Of a stretch of DNA of 64,000 bases, positions 1-16,169 are shown piece by piece; within the stretch, counting starts at the first letter, position 1; each line of letters starts with the position of its first letter. A program made the position numbers and the translations under genes. The stretch is from Litomosoides sigmodontis (Eukaryota > Nematoda > Chromadorea > Rhabditida > Onchocercidae). The DNA lies in contig OY718808.1 in the NCBI GenBank assembly GCA_963070105.1, positions 8,971,398 to 9,035,397 of the forward strand, given 5' to 3'. The notes under the pieces were generated by a model. It searched no databases and had not been told where the DNA came from. It worked only from the letters and a program-made list of their open reading frames with translations.

Positions 1-718
1 TTCTTTGTGTAAAAATAGGCAGGAAAGCAAGAAGCAATTCGAAAATTGATAAAATGATTGCTTGTTATTGTCGGAAGAGGATTCGTCCAGAAATCAATGA
101 TCAGTTATTCATAATCATTTCAAGGGCAGTAATTAATTACATGCAATTACAACTAATTACGTCTTGTCCACACGCAGTCGTACATCGCGCTGCGATGTCC
201 AAGAATTTCACCTCTCAGGCAACGATACGAATCTAGTTTAATTAAAACGTTTCTGTTTTTTTTTTCGCTATTATTGAAGATTGAAAGTTATCGAAAATGA
301 AAATGAATTTGTGTATTTGTCGAATAAACTTTTTTTGTCTTAAAATTTGATAAACTTCAATTAAATGGATGAAATGAAAAATGTAAAATTAGAAATTTGC
401 AATTAATCGCATTTCAATATTCATTTAAATGTGAAATTGCTGAGATAAATTGAAGTTCGTCCTGACTTCTCAGTCAATCAGAATCTTCCAAAAAAAATCT
501 CTATGAAATATTCAAATTTAATTTTTCCCAACCAAAAATTATAACTTTTTGCAACAAAAAAGAAGAGAGGCAGCTCCTATTTCTAATTTCCTTCTCAATT
601 ATTTTGCCATCCTGAATGTTATTAAATTTTTTCATTTTTTTGAAAAAATTTTCTTATTCTCTCTTAACTTCCTGCTTAGTTAGAATGAAATGAAGTGGTA
701 AAATGAAATTACTTACAG
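1..718. other. No gene recognised; upstream of receptor
   Basis: AT-rich sequence in which I see no exon that joins in phase to the first receptor exon. That exon needs an upstream exon ending after the second base of a codon. The receptor's extracellular N-terminus is therefore either in a short exon here that I could not pick out, or beyond the left edge of the window. Confidence 0.5.
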
Positions 719-3644
719 ATGGCTGACAGTTGAAGTACTGTTTTCGTTGTTCTACGGTTTGCTAATGTTTGTTGGCATTGTCGGTAATGGCAATGTGCTC
801 ATTGCATTTATGAAAAATCATCGACTTCGCTCAGCTCGAAATATTTTTTTGCTCAATTTAATTATTACCGATTTACTACTTTGTGTTACTGCAATACCTG
901 TAACACCGTGGTATGCGTTGACAAAAAACTGGACATTTGGTGCTTTAATGTGCCGTTTAATGCCGCTCTCAAATTCATGCTCCGTTTTTGTTACAAGGTA
1001 ATGCACACAGTTAAATTTTCATCTCTTCAAAAAATTATGCATTATTAATTAATTTAAAATACAAATTTATCATTGATGGGTTTCTCTCAGCCAGAGAAAC
1101 ATCCATTTTCAAATATTTCTTTCCTTGAAAATACTGCTTTTTTTTTAATATTAAGTACAGAGTATGTGATATGAAATTGATTGCTTAATTTTCATATCAA
1201 TTTTTTTTCTCTCCATGCATTAGAGTTAGGTAAAAAATTTAGATGGACGAATTTTTCATCAAAAAATGGATGGAGGAATTTTAGCTAAGATTTCATCAAT
1301 GATCACTTGAAGCTTCTAGCGATTAAATTTGCAAAATGATTGATCATTTTGCAAAATTAATATAATCTTACCAATCATCACTAAATCAATTTAAATGCTA
1401 CGACTAATCATTACTGATAACTCAGTAAGTGCAAAACGAAATTGTGTTGAAGTGATTGCCTTCGATTCTCACATTACTTCTAAGTAACATTTCATAAACA
1501 TATTTGCATAATTGAACTGAGTTGCTTTCCTCAGTTTCACTTCGCCACCTAAAGATGTATCCTCAATTTTCACGATCAATCACTAGCAAATTACAAGAAT
1601 GGTTTGATGAATTAGGATTTACTTCGTATCTTAGATGTATAACAGTTTAATAAATGAAGTGAAATTATTTGTGGAAGTTTTAGTGTAGCAGAAGTGGTAG
1701 TAATATTTCAGACGGTTTTAGAGTCAGTGGAAGATAAGTTATTTTCAAAAACTGTTACAGTGATATTCGGATAAGCTATCATTCGTGAAGATAAGGAAAA
1801 CGATCTGAATCGGATTTCTCTATCATTTCAGATCTTTGATCTGACCATGAAATGTACGTAATTAAAAAAGAAGGAAATAAAGCTACCGTCGAATTGAAGC
1901 CTCTTTCCCTTTCCAATATATTATCAAATTCCTAACTGAAATGATGATCGATTGAAATTTCAGCTGGAGTTTAACAGCTATAGCAATTGATAAATTTGTG
2001 CATATAATTGGACCAATCAGAGCGCCGGTATCTACCAGCCAAGCAAGCCTGATCACTGCTTTCATCTGGCTCGTCAGCACGCTGATAAACATACCGTACC
2101 TTATGAGCTATGAACTTGTTGATGGTGCATATTACGTGTCAAATAATACTGCACCATTTTGTGGCCTTTTTTGTGACGAAATTAATTGGAACGGTGCAAC
2201 GCCACGTCGTCTCTATGGATCAGCTGTTGTCCTCTTGCAGGTGAAGCGTGAAATTTCACTTGGAATTTTAATTTTAAAACACATCAACATGCTCCATTAC
2301 CATTGGATTCTTGAACAAATAAAATGTAATTATTATTTCCTGTGATTGGTAGTGTGAAATGAGCATCTGAGAAGTGAGAAATGGGAATGGAAATGTTTCA
2401 GTTTATTGTTCCATTAGCAATCATAACATACTGCTACGCCAGTATATCAGCAAGAGTAGCTCGCGATATGATTATTCGAAATGAGCAATTTAGCAAAAGC
2501 TTATCAACTGCTCAACGTGAAGAAGCAACAAATCGAAGAAGACGAGTGAGTGGATGAAGTTTAAATTTTTTTCAAATAATGCTACGATTAGAAAAATAGT
2601 TCTGTGGCAGTCAGTATAATTTCAAGAATTCCAGGGAATCTGTTTTCACTTCTTTTCTAATCAATAATGTTTGCATATCAAATTTGTTTGGATGAAATCT
2701 TAATACGAATTTATTCACTCGTAGATGATTTGTTCTCATCGTTACTGCTTTAAGAATTTTATTACAGTTTCAGATTGCAACAGTGATCTTACTGAAATGC
2801 ATTTACAGGTTAATTATATACTTATCGGTATGGTAATTGCATTCATTGGTTGTTGGCTTCCGCTTACTGTCGTTAATATACTCAAAGATTTCAGTAAGCT
2901 TCCAAAATTATTCAAAAAAAAAAGCAAGCGTTAAAACGATTTTACAACACTTCCTACTTCATTAATTTATAAAACAGGAGATGAATTTGTAATGAAAGCA
3001 ATCATCCGAATTAGTCTACGAGGTGATGTTTGAGCTGAATGCTGCACAACTCGTTCATTTTAGATTTAGAGCCACAATTTCTTCTCGATCAACCGTTCTT
3101 CTGGCCATTGGTAGCTCATGCGATCGCAATGTCAATGGTCATCTGGAATCCACTCCTTTTCTTTTGGCTAACAAAACGGAAGAAGCAACCGCAAATACCA
3201 CGCTTCAGTGTTTCATTTAACGCTTTTGGTACAACGATCTCACGAATTAGCTCAATGAATCGGAAATCGTATAATTCCGCTTGGTAAAACATCCAGTTCA
3301 TTCTTTCAAGCTCAATTAACTAAACAAAAGCTCATTCTTTCAAATTAACAAATCGATTACTTATGGCTTAATTAAAAATTAATGGACGAAAAATTTATTG
3401 CTATAATTTAAACTTTTGAAAAGATCCGTGCCATTTCTTGTTATGGAAGTGGAAAAAAAAAGACAAAAGTAATGGTCAATTAACATGAATGTTTTCAAGC
3501 TTAAATTAATATGAAATTATCATTTGTTCCAGCACATTAAATACGGAATTATCGCCGAGAATTGACACACCAAAATCTCATCTCAGGAACGGATTAGCAA
3601 ATACGAAAAATTATTTAACCGTTGAGGTGGAACAGCTGATGTGA
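719..3644 (+). CDS. Neuropeptide (NPY/NPF-like) G-protein-coupled receptor, 5' partial
   Basis: Rhodopsin-family peptide receptor, rebuilt from exons 719-997, 1964-2240, 2402-2545, 2809-2893, 3064-3283 and 3533-3644; all junctions agree in phase and give about 372 codons. Visible landmarks: TM1 GNGNVL; TM2 NLIITDLLL; WTFGALMCRL with the TM3 cysteine; SLTAIAIDKF at the end of TM3, where DRY is replaced by DKF; paired cysteines in loop 2 (FCGLFCDEINW); TM5 FIVPLAIITYCYA; TM6 FIGCWLPLTVV; TM7 NPLLFFWL in place of NPxxY. A short Ser/Lys-rich tail ends in TGA, and AATAAA lies about 30 bp downstream. Loop and TM7 wording resembles nematode NPR receptors of the NPR-11/12 type, which bind FLP-type peptides; this is family recall, not a search. 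The N-terminal exon is missing. Expected site is the plasma membrane of neurons or their targets. Confidence 0.9.
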
Positions 3645-6374
3645 AATGAGCGGAAGAAGATATGATGTGTCAATAAATTGCTCAAATATAATAATAATGC
3701 AAAACCTGAAATGGAATGGAATTAGTGAAGGAAGAAAAATTCATCAGTCTACCAAGTTGTAGTCGAACAATGAAGAATTTTTCACTGAGAAAAGAATGAT
3801 GTACAGTCGCGTTACGATACTCTTCCTTCCATCAGTTACAATCAATGGATGTCACCTACTGAATGTCAATTGCTCAATTTACAATTTAAATTCGTTTTTG
3901 TACTTTGTTCTATCGCCAGATCTCTTGAAATAGTGTTGTGCACCATTATCTTCACACTATCAATACTAAACAAAAAAAAAATGAAATGTTTTAACAAAAA
4001 AAAAAGGAAACATTCGGACCGATAATTTTATACATCATTTTTCGAAATCAATATTGATAGGAATTTCATGCAAATTTGTAAATGACACTATCCGCCTTGA
4101 GAGCATTACATCTTATCACTACCAATATAAGTGAAGAATGAGAAAAAAAAATGCTCAAAATACTCTTTGCGTTACACTGATTGCGAACAACACTTTTTTT
4201 TTGCGTGTATACTGAATGTTCTTATAAATACATTTACGATTGTGGTGCTAACGATTCGTATTCACGTATGCACGTAACACTTCTCGTCACTAACAGCGGA
4301 AGCGAACAGATCAATCGTTTCTTGAACACTTTAATCAAAAGACCTTTTTCATTCTCCTTCTCAATCATTTAAAGAATTAAAAAATCCTCACAACTATCAT
4401 TCTGTCATTCAAAACTTGTGCTTGTATGTCTTGTACAACTTCAGAATTACCTAAACGAAAGAAAATCTTTCGATTTTTTCGTATTGTATGGTTCATGATC
4501 AGCAAACCATTAGTGCTCCTATTCAGACGTATTAAATAGAAGCAGTGCAAGTGGGGTATGCCACCTGTTTCACTTAGCTTTCAGACCGCTCATGTGCCGA
4601 GGCACAAGAGACTTAACAGAGTGACAAACTTTTTTGTTAAGCAATTAATCAGTCAGTGAGACCAACATCATTTCTGGGTTAGGTTAACCTAATATTTCCG
4701 TAGACTGCCAAATAAGAAAACGTTACTAATTTATTAAATGTTCAACATATTATAGAATTCAATGTAAAAAATGAGAAATGAATAAATATACACGGAAAAT
4801 ATGCTTACATAAGTGACTTCCTGTGACATTTAGCTCCACTTCCATTTATACAAATTACTTGCGTTAATCTTATTGTCACATATCCCAAACCACTACAGCA
4901 TTTCAAAAAAACTAACCTTTGAAACTAAGTCTCATTCGCATTTTATTAGTAATTATAAATTATCGGCAATACTTTCCAGTATTTTCATGCTAAATATGAA
5001 TGAACCCTATAGTACCCGAACACATTTGAAAATTTAAAACTATTTGTCGTTCGACATCTGCAGAAGTACCAGGACGACTATGTACAACCATTAACTAGCA
5101 AAATCCTGAACAAAACGAAAAAATGCGAATTTATAAGATTAACAAAAAAAGTTGCAGGAGTTTTACTGCCTGCTGGCCAAAGATGAAGCAGAATAGGTGT
5201 CCACTTTCGAACTCGCTGGTCTGGAAAAAGAAATCACAGATCTTAGAAGAGCCTACGAACTCCATCTCTATCAAGAAAGAAGCAGCGTATATTCAGAGCA
5301 ATAATAATGATAATAGTAATAATAATAACAAATATCAACAAAGACAACAACGGACAAAATGTGATACTAAAACCTTGCGGTTCTATGAGTTTAATACTTA
5401 CGACAAAATACAGTTCACAGTGCTTCACGAAAGCTTAATCAGCAATCAAATGCTACTAGAATACCATTACAACCTGTTAATGAAGTTAACCAATAAATCT
5501 GCTCGATAACGTAATTTTTTGAACGCATAACATTCAACATGAAAGCAACGTTGAATGATGCATTGCTATTTAGCATGCAAATACAGAATTATGTTGCGAA
5601 ATATCGTGAACTAATATCGTGAAGAACTTGCCCTACAAAATATGACTTTACAGTCAGCGACATATATTAACATAGAGAAAAGTTAGCCGACTCCGGCATA
5701 TCTATCCCATATGTTTTTTATAGCAAAAAATATTCATACAAAACATTGTTTTTGGAAGAAATACGGAAGCACGAGAATATGTACGAAGAGAGTTATTTCT
5801 ATTCATAAACATATCTATTCAACAGTATTACTCTGTTGATCAATGCATAAATGAGATGCATGGAAACAATAAAAAAAAATGTTTTCAAGGAGGAAGGCAA
5901 ACTGGCGAATCTTTAAATTGGGAGTTACAATAACAGCACAACTGAGAGCTTTAAAAATATCGAAGGACATTTTGTGATAATAGTTTAAAACAGGAAAGAG
6001 AAGCGTTTAAATAACGATTTTTTAATCAAAAGGAATGTCTGATGTGTGTTGCGGAAAGCTTCCGCACATTGTGCAACTAATGCACTGGCCGAAAGACAGA
6101 GACATGAAAAATTTTATTGCCTAATATGCTATTTGGTTGAGACGGAAGTGGACAAATTGGACCGATGAAGATCTTATGAAATATAGAATAGGGAAAGGTG
6201 ACCGTAACAAAAAAAATACAGGAAGGTAATAAAATTTTTTGAGGGTCAACAAATTCCGAGTAAACTTGGTAGTACATATTAGTAAATATTGTAGTAAATA
6301 TTTACCACTTTTAATCTTCCCTAGCTCAGTAAAATGATTTTAAATAAATCGTCCATATATATAAATATTTCAGT
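3645..6374. other. Intergenic region with degenerate coding fragments
   Basis: Lies between the receptor's 3' end and the 3' end of the B56 gene. No intact gene was found. A run of protein-like but interrupted frames lies on the + strand between about 4990 and 6100 and is described as a separate pseudogene entry. An AAT-rich low-complexity tract sits near 5300-5335. Confidence 0.6.
4995..5670 (+). pseudogene. Broken coiled-coil-like gene relic
   Basis: Several + strand frames read like protein but are cut by stops and frame changes. One frame, about 4995-5183, includes LQKYQDDYVQPLTSKILNKT and ends at TGA. A shifted frame picks up CLLAKDEAE, meets TAG, and goes on as STFELAGLEKEITDLRRAYE up to a stop near 5302, where an AAT-rich tract begins. 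Near 5580-5685, QNYVAKYRELIS breaks by one frame and resumes as EELALQNMTLQSATY. The Leu/Glu/Lys spacing suggests coiled coil. No intact start, no splice-site set that repairs the frame, and no recognised family. The alternative is chance open frames, but the sharp protein-like composition in successive frames argues for a decayed gene. Confidence 0.35.
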
Positions 6375-10744
<4,370 letters not shown>

Positions 10745-11738
10745 GTTATTAGCGAGCAACCGGCTCTCGCGAAAAGTAGAAGTAGCTCCGGCAAACAGTT
10801 TGAATCCCTTTTATTGTGCTTCACAAGCGTATAACAGGAACCGAATATCCGGTTGACTTTCCAACCGTCAAATAAGCATATCTAAAAATGAATATTCAAC
10901 CATTTAAATACCACAATACCGCACCAAACCTTTATCGATATATTCCTTACTGCGAAGCATTCGACCGCGCGGTAAGAGCTGTTAAATTTTGTCAAATTAC
11001 CTGTATTCTTTATATAGTGAAATCAGGAAATGTGTACTGTTGCGGAGGAATGTCACCAATTTTAGCTGTACGGTTTTTCAGACTTACTTTTGCTTCATAC
11101 CAGAGATCTAAAATACCCGTTCACTGGAGAATGAAACATCCAGAATCCACCAACACTCCAACCCCCCCCCCCCCTCTTTACTCATCCCACACCAATCTAA
11201 CTACCAGCACACGAGCACCCCCACTAACATCGAGCTCTCTTTCTCAAAATGCGGCCTGATCCAGATTATGTGCAAAGTGCATATCTCATAGGAGAGCCGC
11301 TTTGATGTGGGCGTAAGAAGCCATTACTTATTTGCTGAGAAATTGCAAAGAAAGAGCTGTGGTGTTAAGTGGGATTTTGAGGAATTCCTCAAAAGATGGT
11401 TCTAAAAAAGTTGAATTGCGTCACCTTCATGCGTCATAAGCAAGAAACTCAAAACTCATTATACTAATAAAAAATCTCAAAAGTATTTTGTTTTGTAACT
11501 TTAATGCTTCCCTTCACTGTGCGAAACAAAACCATGGAATTAAGCTTTCTGTTATATTTAATATTATAAACAGTTAGTTTAAGACAACACTTCGGTCACC
11601 TAATGCTTGCACTCAGGCACAGCAAGATAAAATTGATAAATTAAATTTTCGCCACTTCTCATCTCCCTTTTCACTTTTCCAAAGATTTTAGCATATGTGA
11701 ATCACTGAGATGTGAGAGTGATGAGATGGAATATTTAT
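10745..11738. other. Upstream of B56; contains a 13-14 C homopolymer
   Basis: Region between the B56 start and the 3' end of the next minus-strand gene, expected to hold the B56 promoter. A C-homopolymer of 13-14 bases lies at about 11161-11174 next to a CT/CA-rich stretch. The + strand frame at 10888-11259 is open but low in complexity, has no family resemblance, and is not called a gene. Confidence 0.5.
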
Positions 11739-12201
11739 TTAAATCATACGATTGAAAACACGGGATATTTGAAGAAAATCATGTCGTGGCCATTTCTCGA
11801 GGTCAGTAAAGCTCATTGCTTCACTCATTGGTAGCTTAATGCCCTTGAATGTTTTGTAATCTTCTCGTTCTCGCTCTACCGGTGCTTTTAGTCGGATCTG
11901 TAATTCAGGTTTGCCGCAGGACAATTGAGCATTTCCAATAATGAATTTTCATTTTCAATAACTCTGTTTGATAGATCTACTAATTCTTCCTGAGTATGTG
12001 ATAATTTTTATTTGTACAGATTATTTCAATGTACAGATAGATGTACACATTAGCAACTTTAACTTTCACGCCACTACAATCTAGTATCGTTCCGGAAAAC
12101 ACGTCATGATTCACCTCAGTGCTTCGCTTAGCTAAGCGTTTTACTGGTGTTTTCTTTGCAAATGAATCTTCCTCGGTCTTCTCCACTGGTACATCTTCCA
12201 T
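11739..12201 (-). CDS. Small unrecognised gene
   Basis: I do not recognise the family. Proposed exons: 12049-12201 (from MEDVPVEKTEEDSF), 11963-11989 and 11739-11897, all phase 0, giving about 111 residues. The N-terminal part is charged (AKKTPVKRLAKR) and is followed by GTILDCSGVKVKV; the C-terminal part contains VEREREDYKTFKG, PMSEAMSF and KWPRHDFLQISRVFNRMI. Joining the last two exons needs a 65-bp intron (GTTATT to TTACAG). If it is not removed, the frame instead reads EELVDLSNRVIENENSLLEM and stops at 11888, giving a shorter protein. The frame is also open upstream to about 12246 without an ATG, so an earlier exon is possible. It lies between formamidase and B56 on the same strand. Confidence 0.5.
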
Positions 12202-12996
12202 TGAAGATCGCGTCTTCGTCTGTTTAGCTTTTATCGTGGATAGCAAAATCTTAACATTTTACCCGCTTTTTGTTTATATTGAGTGCGAGACAGTTGCGCT
12301 TTATGCAAATTGCGAATAGAAGAAGCATTTCATTCAACTATCTCATACATCTGTAATACCTATGATATTGCCTTCTCATTCAATAGTTTAAATTAAAGCT
12401 CACATGGTTGGTTTTCGTTGAACTTTTTCTGCAGCACTGTGATAATACAATGATGAATATATTGAATGCAACCAAATTTAGAATCATCCTAAAATCATCC
12501 TAATTTCTCGGATTGCTTAGAGATTACATTTGAGAAGAACTGTCACTCAAATGATTGAAAAAAATACAATTAGATTACAGAATTTGCTAAGAGCACTATT
12601 CAAATAACCTGGCTAATGTGATAGCTTCAAGCAATACAAGCACTCTTTCGGCAAGCGCTGAGTCTTTCGCACTCATAATATGAAAGCAATGTACGCCAAC
12701 AGAATTGCGCTTGCGTAGGCAACCGATCTCTCCTGGTTGTCCACGCTTTTCGATTTTAGAATATTAAACACACTGATTTTTTCTGCCGCATTTTTCATTT
12801 TTATCATATCCTTAAGCCATCAAAGAACTGTAGCAGTTGGCAATGCAAGGAAGTTTATTGCGAGATAAGAGGTGAAAGATAGAATGTTCCCTAGTCAATA
12901 CTCTTTCGAAAATCACTAATCTTATCATGCTCAAGAGCATCTGATTCAACGTGCACTACACAACGATTGTATATGTGTTGAGGGATGAACGAGAAA
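12202..12996. other. Intergenic, nothing recognised
   Basis: Spacer between the formamidase stop and the small minus-strand gene. No coding exon, RNA gene or repeat stands out. It could carry the promoter or a missing 5' exon of the small gene. Confidence 0.5.
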
Positions 12997-15325
12997 TTAT
13001 TTTCGAAACATAAAATGGAGAAATTCTCTTGCTGCCGTTGAATTTTTATCAGCCAAACTAGTGATCAAAGTGAAATGATCTTCATCCGGAATGACCTGAA
13101 ATCACGAATACTTACTTACTTTATTTGGAAGTAATCAAAATAAAGGTAGCTGGCATCAGGAAAAGAATGAAATCCTGATATTTCAGTTATTAATTTACTC
13201 CGGGAATTTTTCATTCCTGAACAACAACAACAACAACAACAATACCTTATAACAGTGTGACATTTTTATGGCACGATGTTTTCTCACGTAATTCTCAACA
13301 ATATGACGGCTTTGCTCCTTGAACTTTGGTGATTCTTCAGCACCAACAATAACCAACAATTCTGCCGAGATTTCGTCTAAGCTAATAATACTGAGAGCTT
13401 CAGCTTCGGCTAAGGTTAAACTAAAATTTAATGCTAGCTAGTGACCATATTTTGCCTAACTGAAATATTTCCATGTTTTATAAAATTAAAAACCAATGAA
13501 TACTGTCATTAAATATTATCAAACAAAGGTTGAAAAAAGTTAGAAAGAAATTCGAGAACATTCATTGGTCAAATTACTTCGATTTTATCATATGCAAATG
13601 AACGAATTTTTCAAGATTTTAAGGGGAATGTTACCGATTACTTCCTAATATTACCATCTATCCCTTATCACAAGTAATTATCTGTCTCTGATAAGATCTC
13701 CACGCATTAATGCCAAGCATAAGTCTTACTTAATCGGTTTACCAATATAGGTACCCAATAGAGGATGAAGATCGTAGATACCAGAGAAGAGTATAACTTT
13801 TTCATATCGATGAGCGTCCTCTGTACGCTTTAACGCTTCAATAGCAATTTCAGATAAAGAATTAAATTCAGATAAATAAATGAAATTACACAACAGCTAT
13901 CGGATCCGACTTTTCTAGCAGAACTTATTGAATTGAACGCCAAATGCCAATGATAATCATTACGTTCATAGGTAGATCCATAGGTAAATGAAATAAAATA
14001 GAAGATATTTCCTAACTTTGAAAAAAAACCTTCTAAACTTTCGTTATTGTAAACTCAGAATTAATGAAGAAATTTAAAACAAAGATAATTTACTTACCGG
14101 AAATTGCCAAATGCGCTCCAGCACTATGTCCTCCAACCGATAGTCTCTTCCAAGGCCAACGTTTTGCTAAAAACTGTTGGAAAAGATATACTGCAAGCAA
14201 AAACTAAATCAAACCTTACAAATCGATATATCCTTCCTTGAATTGAAAACACTTCTCTAGAACTTTGATCAATAATACTAACGCTCAATCGATAAATTAT
14301 GGTAATTTTTGATTGTTTTCATGGAGGACTACATTAGAGGTAAAATGGAGGAAATGTGCTCGCAATAATTTCTTTCTTGAAATCAATATACATTATATGT
14401 GTTAAATTTTGTAATGGCTGAATGAATCCACTAAACATCAACCGATATCAGAAGATAACAATGCTCAGAGCTCAATTATTTGACATCACGTCTCTAAATT
14501 TTGCAAATGTTCACTTACGTGAAGAGCTCTTGCTGCCTGTTGTATCACATCATTTAAAGAAATCGTAGTAGCAAAGTCATATCCAACACATGCCACCACA
14601 ATTGCCGCATCAGTAAGCATCATCACTGGACTTGTGAATAACTTACGATCGCCTTCCTAGAAATTTCACGCACTCATCCAATCTCTTCAATACAGCCCTT
14701 TATGAAGTACAGATATTTAAAACATATTGTAGAAAAGAAGACTCATTTATCAAAAGTCCTTTTTGGATGAAAATTATTCGAAGAGAGGAAAATGAACTGA
14801 ATTGAATTTCCCACCTGCCAGTAACCTCCGTGAAACAGTACGACTGCTGCAGCACTGCACATTTCATCACCCCAAATATCAATCATTTGTTTGCCATCTG
14901 TAAATATGTGAGAGAATGAATTGGTGGAATTGCCTCGTAAAGCGAACAACTGCACAAGCTTCTTCAATGGAAGCTTTTTGACAGACTGAATGCCTGTTAG
15001 GCGACCTATTCATCCCTCAGGAGAAGAAGTAAAGTTATAAATTTGTGAGAACCTCCGTATGGAATCGATTCCTGCACTGGAACGGTTCGAACATTTTCTC
15101 GATAGCACGACCACATGTTGGCAATGAATGTTTCAATTACCTAAAAAGCCCAAGGCCTAACTGAAAATCACTCTATCCGAAATTGAAATTTCAGCTAATT
15201 TAATTATAAATTCCTTTTTGTTTTTCAAAACTAACCAGATCTGGCGATTTTAACGATGCACACCAATGACTTGGTGAATAGAAACATTCCTGCTCGGTGC
15301 AATGAACATTATGTTGGCATGTCAT
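12997..15325 (-). CDS. AFMID: Kynurenine formamidase (arylformamidase)
   Basis: Alpha/beta-hydrolase that hydrolyses N-formylkynurenine to kynurenine in tryptophan breakdown; cytosolic. Exons 15236-15325, 15053-15140, 14815-14897, 14519-14656, 14098-14173, 13730-13835, 13246-13420 and 12997-13095 join in phase to 284 residues, close to family length. Diagnostic pieces: HGGYWQ (oxyanion-hole motif) around residue 82, the nucleophile elbow GGHSAGAH, FSGIYDLHPLLGTY, VIVGAEESPKFKEQS, and the C-terminal catalytic-His segment DEDHF. The ATG is the first in frame after an upstream stop. Exon 5 is taken to start after CCAACAG, because the stronger-looking TTGCAG a few bases upstream would break the frame. 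The donor of exon 2 reads G|GTTCTC, weak but required by phase. Intron 7 opens with a GTT repeat. The gene is divergent from the coiled-coil gene at 15622, with 296 bp between ATGs. Confidence 0.95.
13220..13243. repeat. (CAA)n trinucleotide repeat
   Basis: About seven CAA units. On the gene strand these are GTT units that form the first bases of formamidase intron 7, directly after the donor. Confidence 0.85.
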
Positions 15326-15621
15326 GACCCGTGCGACGACCAATGTTTTCAGGTTGGAACTCGTTTTGCCGACAGTGCCTGTTTGTTTGATTCAAATTTT
15401 CTTCTAATAAACCGCAGGGGAAAAGACGTAAATGAAGTTCTCGGAATTTAATTCACTTCATGGAATTATATTTTCTACACTTAAAAATGTTGAAAAAAGA
15501 TGAACAGATTTGCATGGTGGGTTTTCTGGCTCACAGCGTCGTTTCTCCGAAATTGGCTGCTCAAGTAAAATTGTTGATAATAAAAAAAGAGAGCAATACA
15601 ATTATCCAATGATTATCAGTT
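15326..15621. promoter_or_regulatory. Probable shared divergent promoter
   Basis: A 296-bp gap separates the start codons of the minus-strand formamidase and the plus-strand coiled-coil gene. Both 5' ends face it, so it must hold both promoters or their overlapping 5' untranslated regions. No clear TATA box or other motif stands out by eye. Confidence 0.4.
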
Positions 15622-16132
15622 ATGGAAACAGACGTAGAATCATTTAGCAAGAAGCGTGTAGAATCACATCAACTGAATTCACGCGGTATTCAGACGATGC
15701 GTCAAATGATGGAACTACAACCGATCGAAGTGATTAGGTAATATTTCCTGAATGATGTAATGTGCTTCTTCATGATTGCAATTACTTCAGCTTCGAGCTT
15801 TTTCTGCAAATATCATTTTGTGAAATTTTTAAAAAAACCAATAAAATATTTGAGAATTATTTGAAGAGATATTTTCATGCAACGATTTAATTTTTTCATT
15901 CGCTCTTTTTTCTCTTTCAATGCAAAATAGTGCAATTAATTGGTGATCTTTTAATTAGTGATCTTTCTTCTGTCAGCCAATTGGCTAATTGCTGATAGAC
16001 TTTCCCGGTAAATCTCTATTTGCTAAAAAGCGCCATTGTCGCAATTATTGCCCATTAATTCATTTACTTCTAATTTTGAAGTGATCGCAGACGAGAGGAA
16101 TGATTGCAGACAGACAGACAGGCACACATACA

Positions 16133-16169
<37 letters not shown>

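Noticed and set aside
2981..3023. Extra receptor exon between TM6 and TM7
   Set aside because: It fits the phase, but direct joining of 2893 to 3064 gives the expected loop (KDFNLEPQFLLDQ) and needs no weak GTGATG donor.
10888..11259. 123-codon + strand frame upstream of B56
   Set aside because: Ends in Pro/Thr/Ser low complexity made by the poly-C and CA-rich tract; no splice context or family resemblance.
14173..14192. TTGCAG acceptor for formamidase exon 5
   Set aside because: It would put a stop codon in frame after eight codons; the CCAACAG site just downstream keeps the frame into FLAKRWPWKR.
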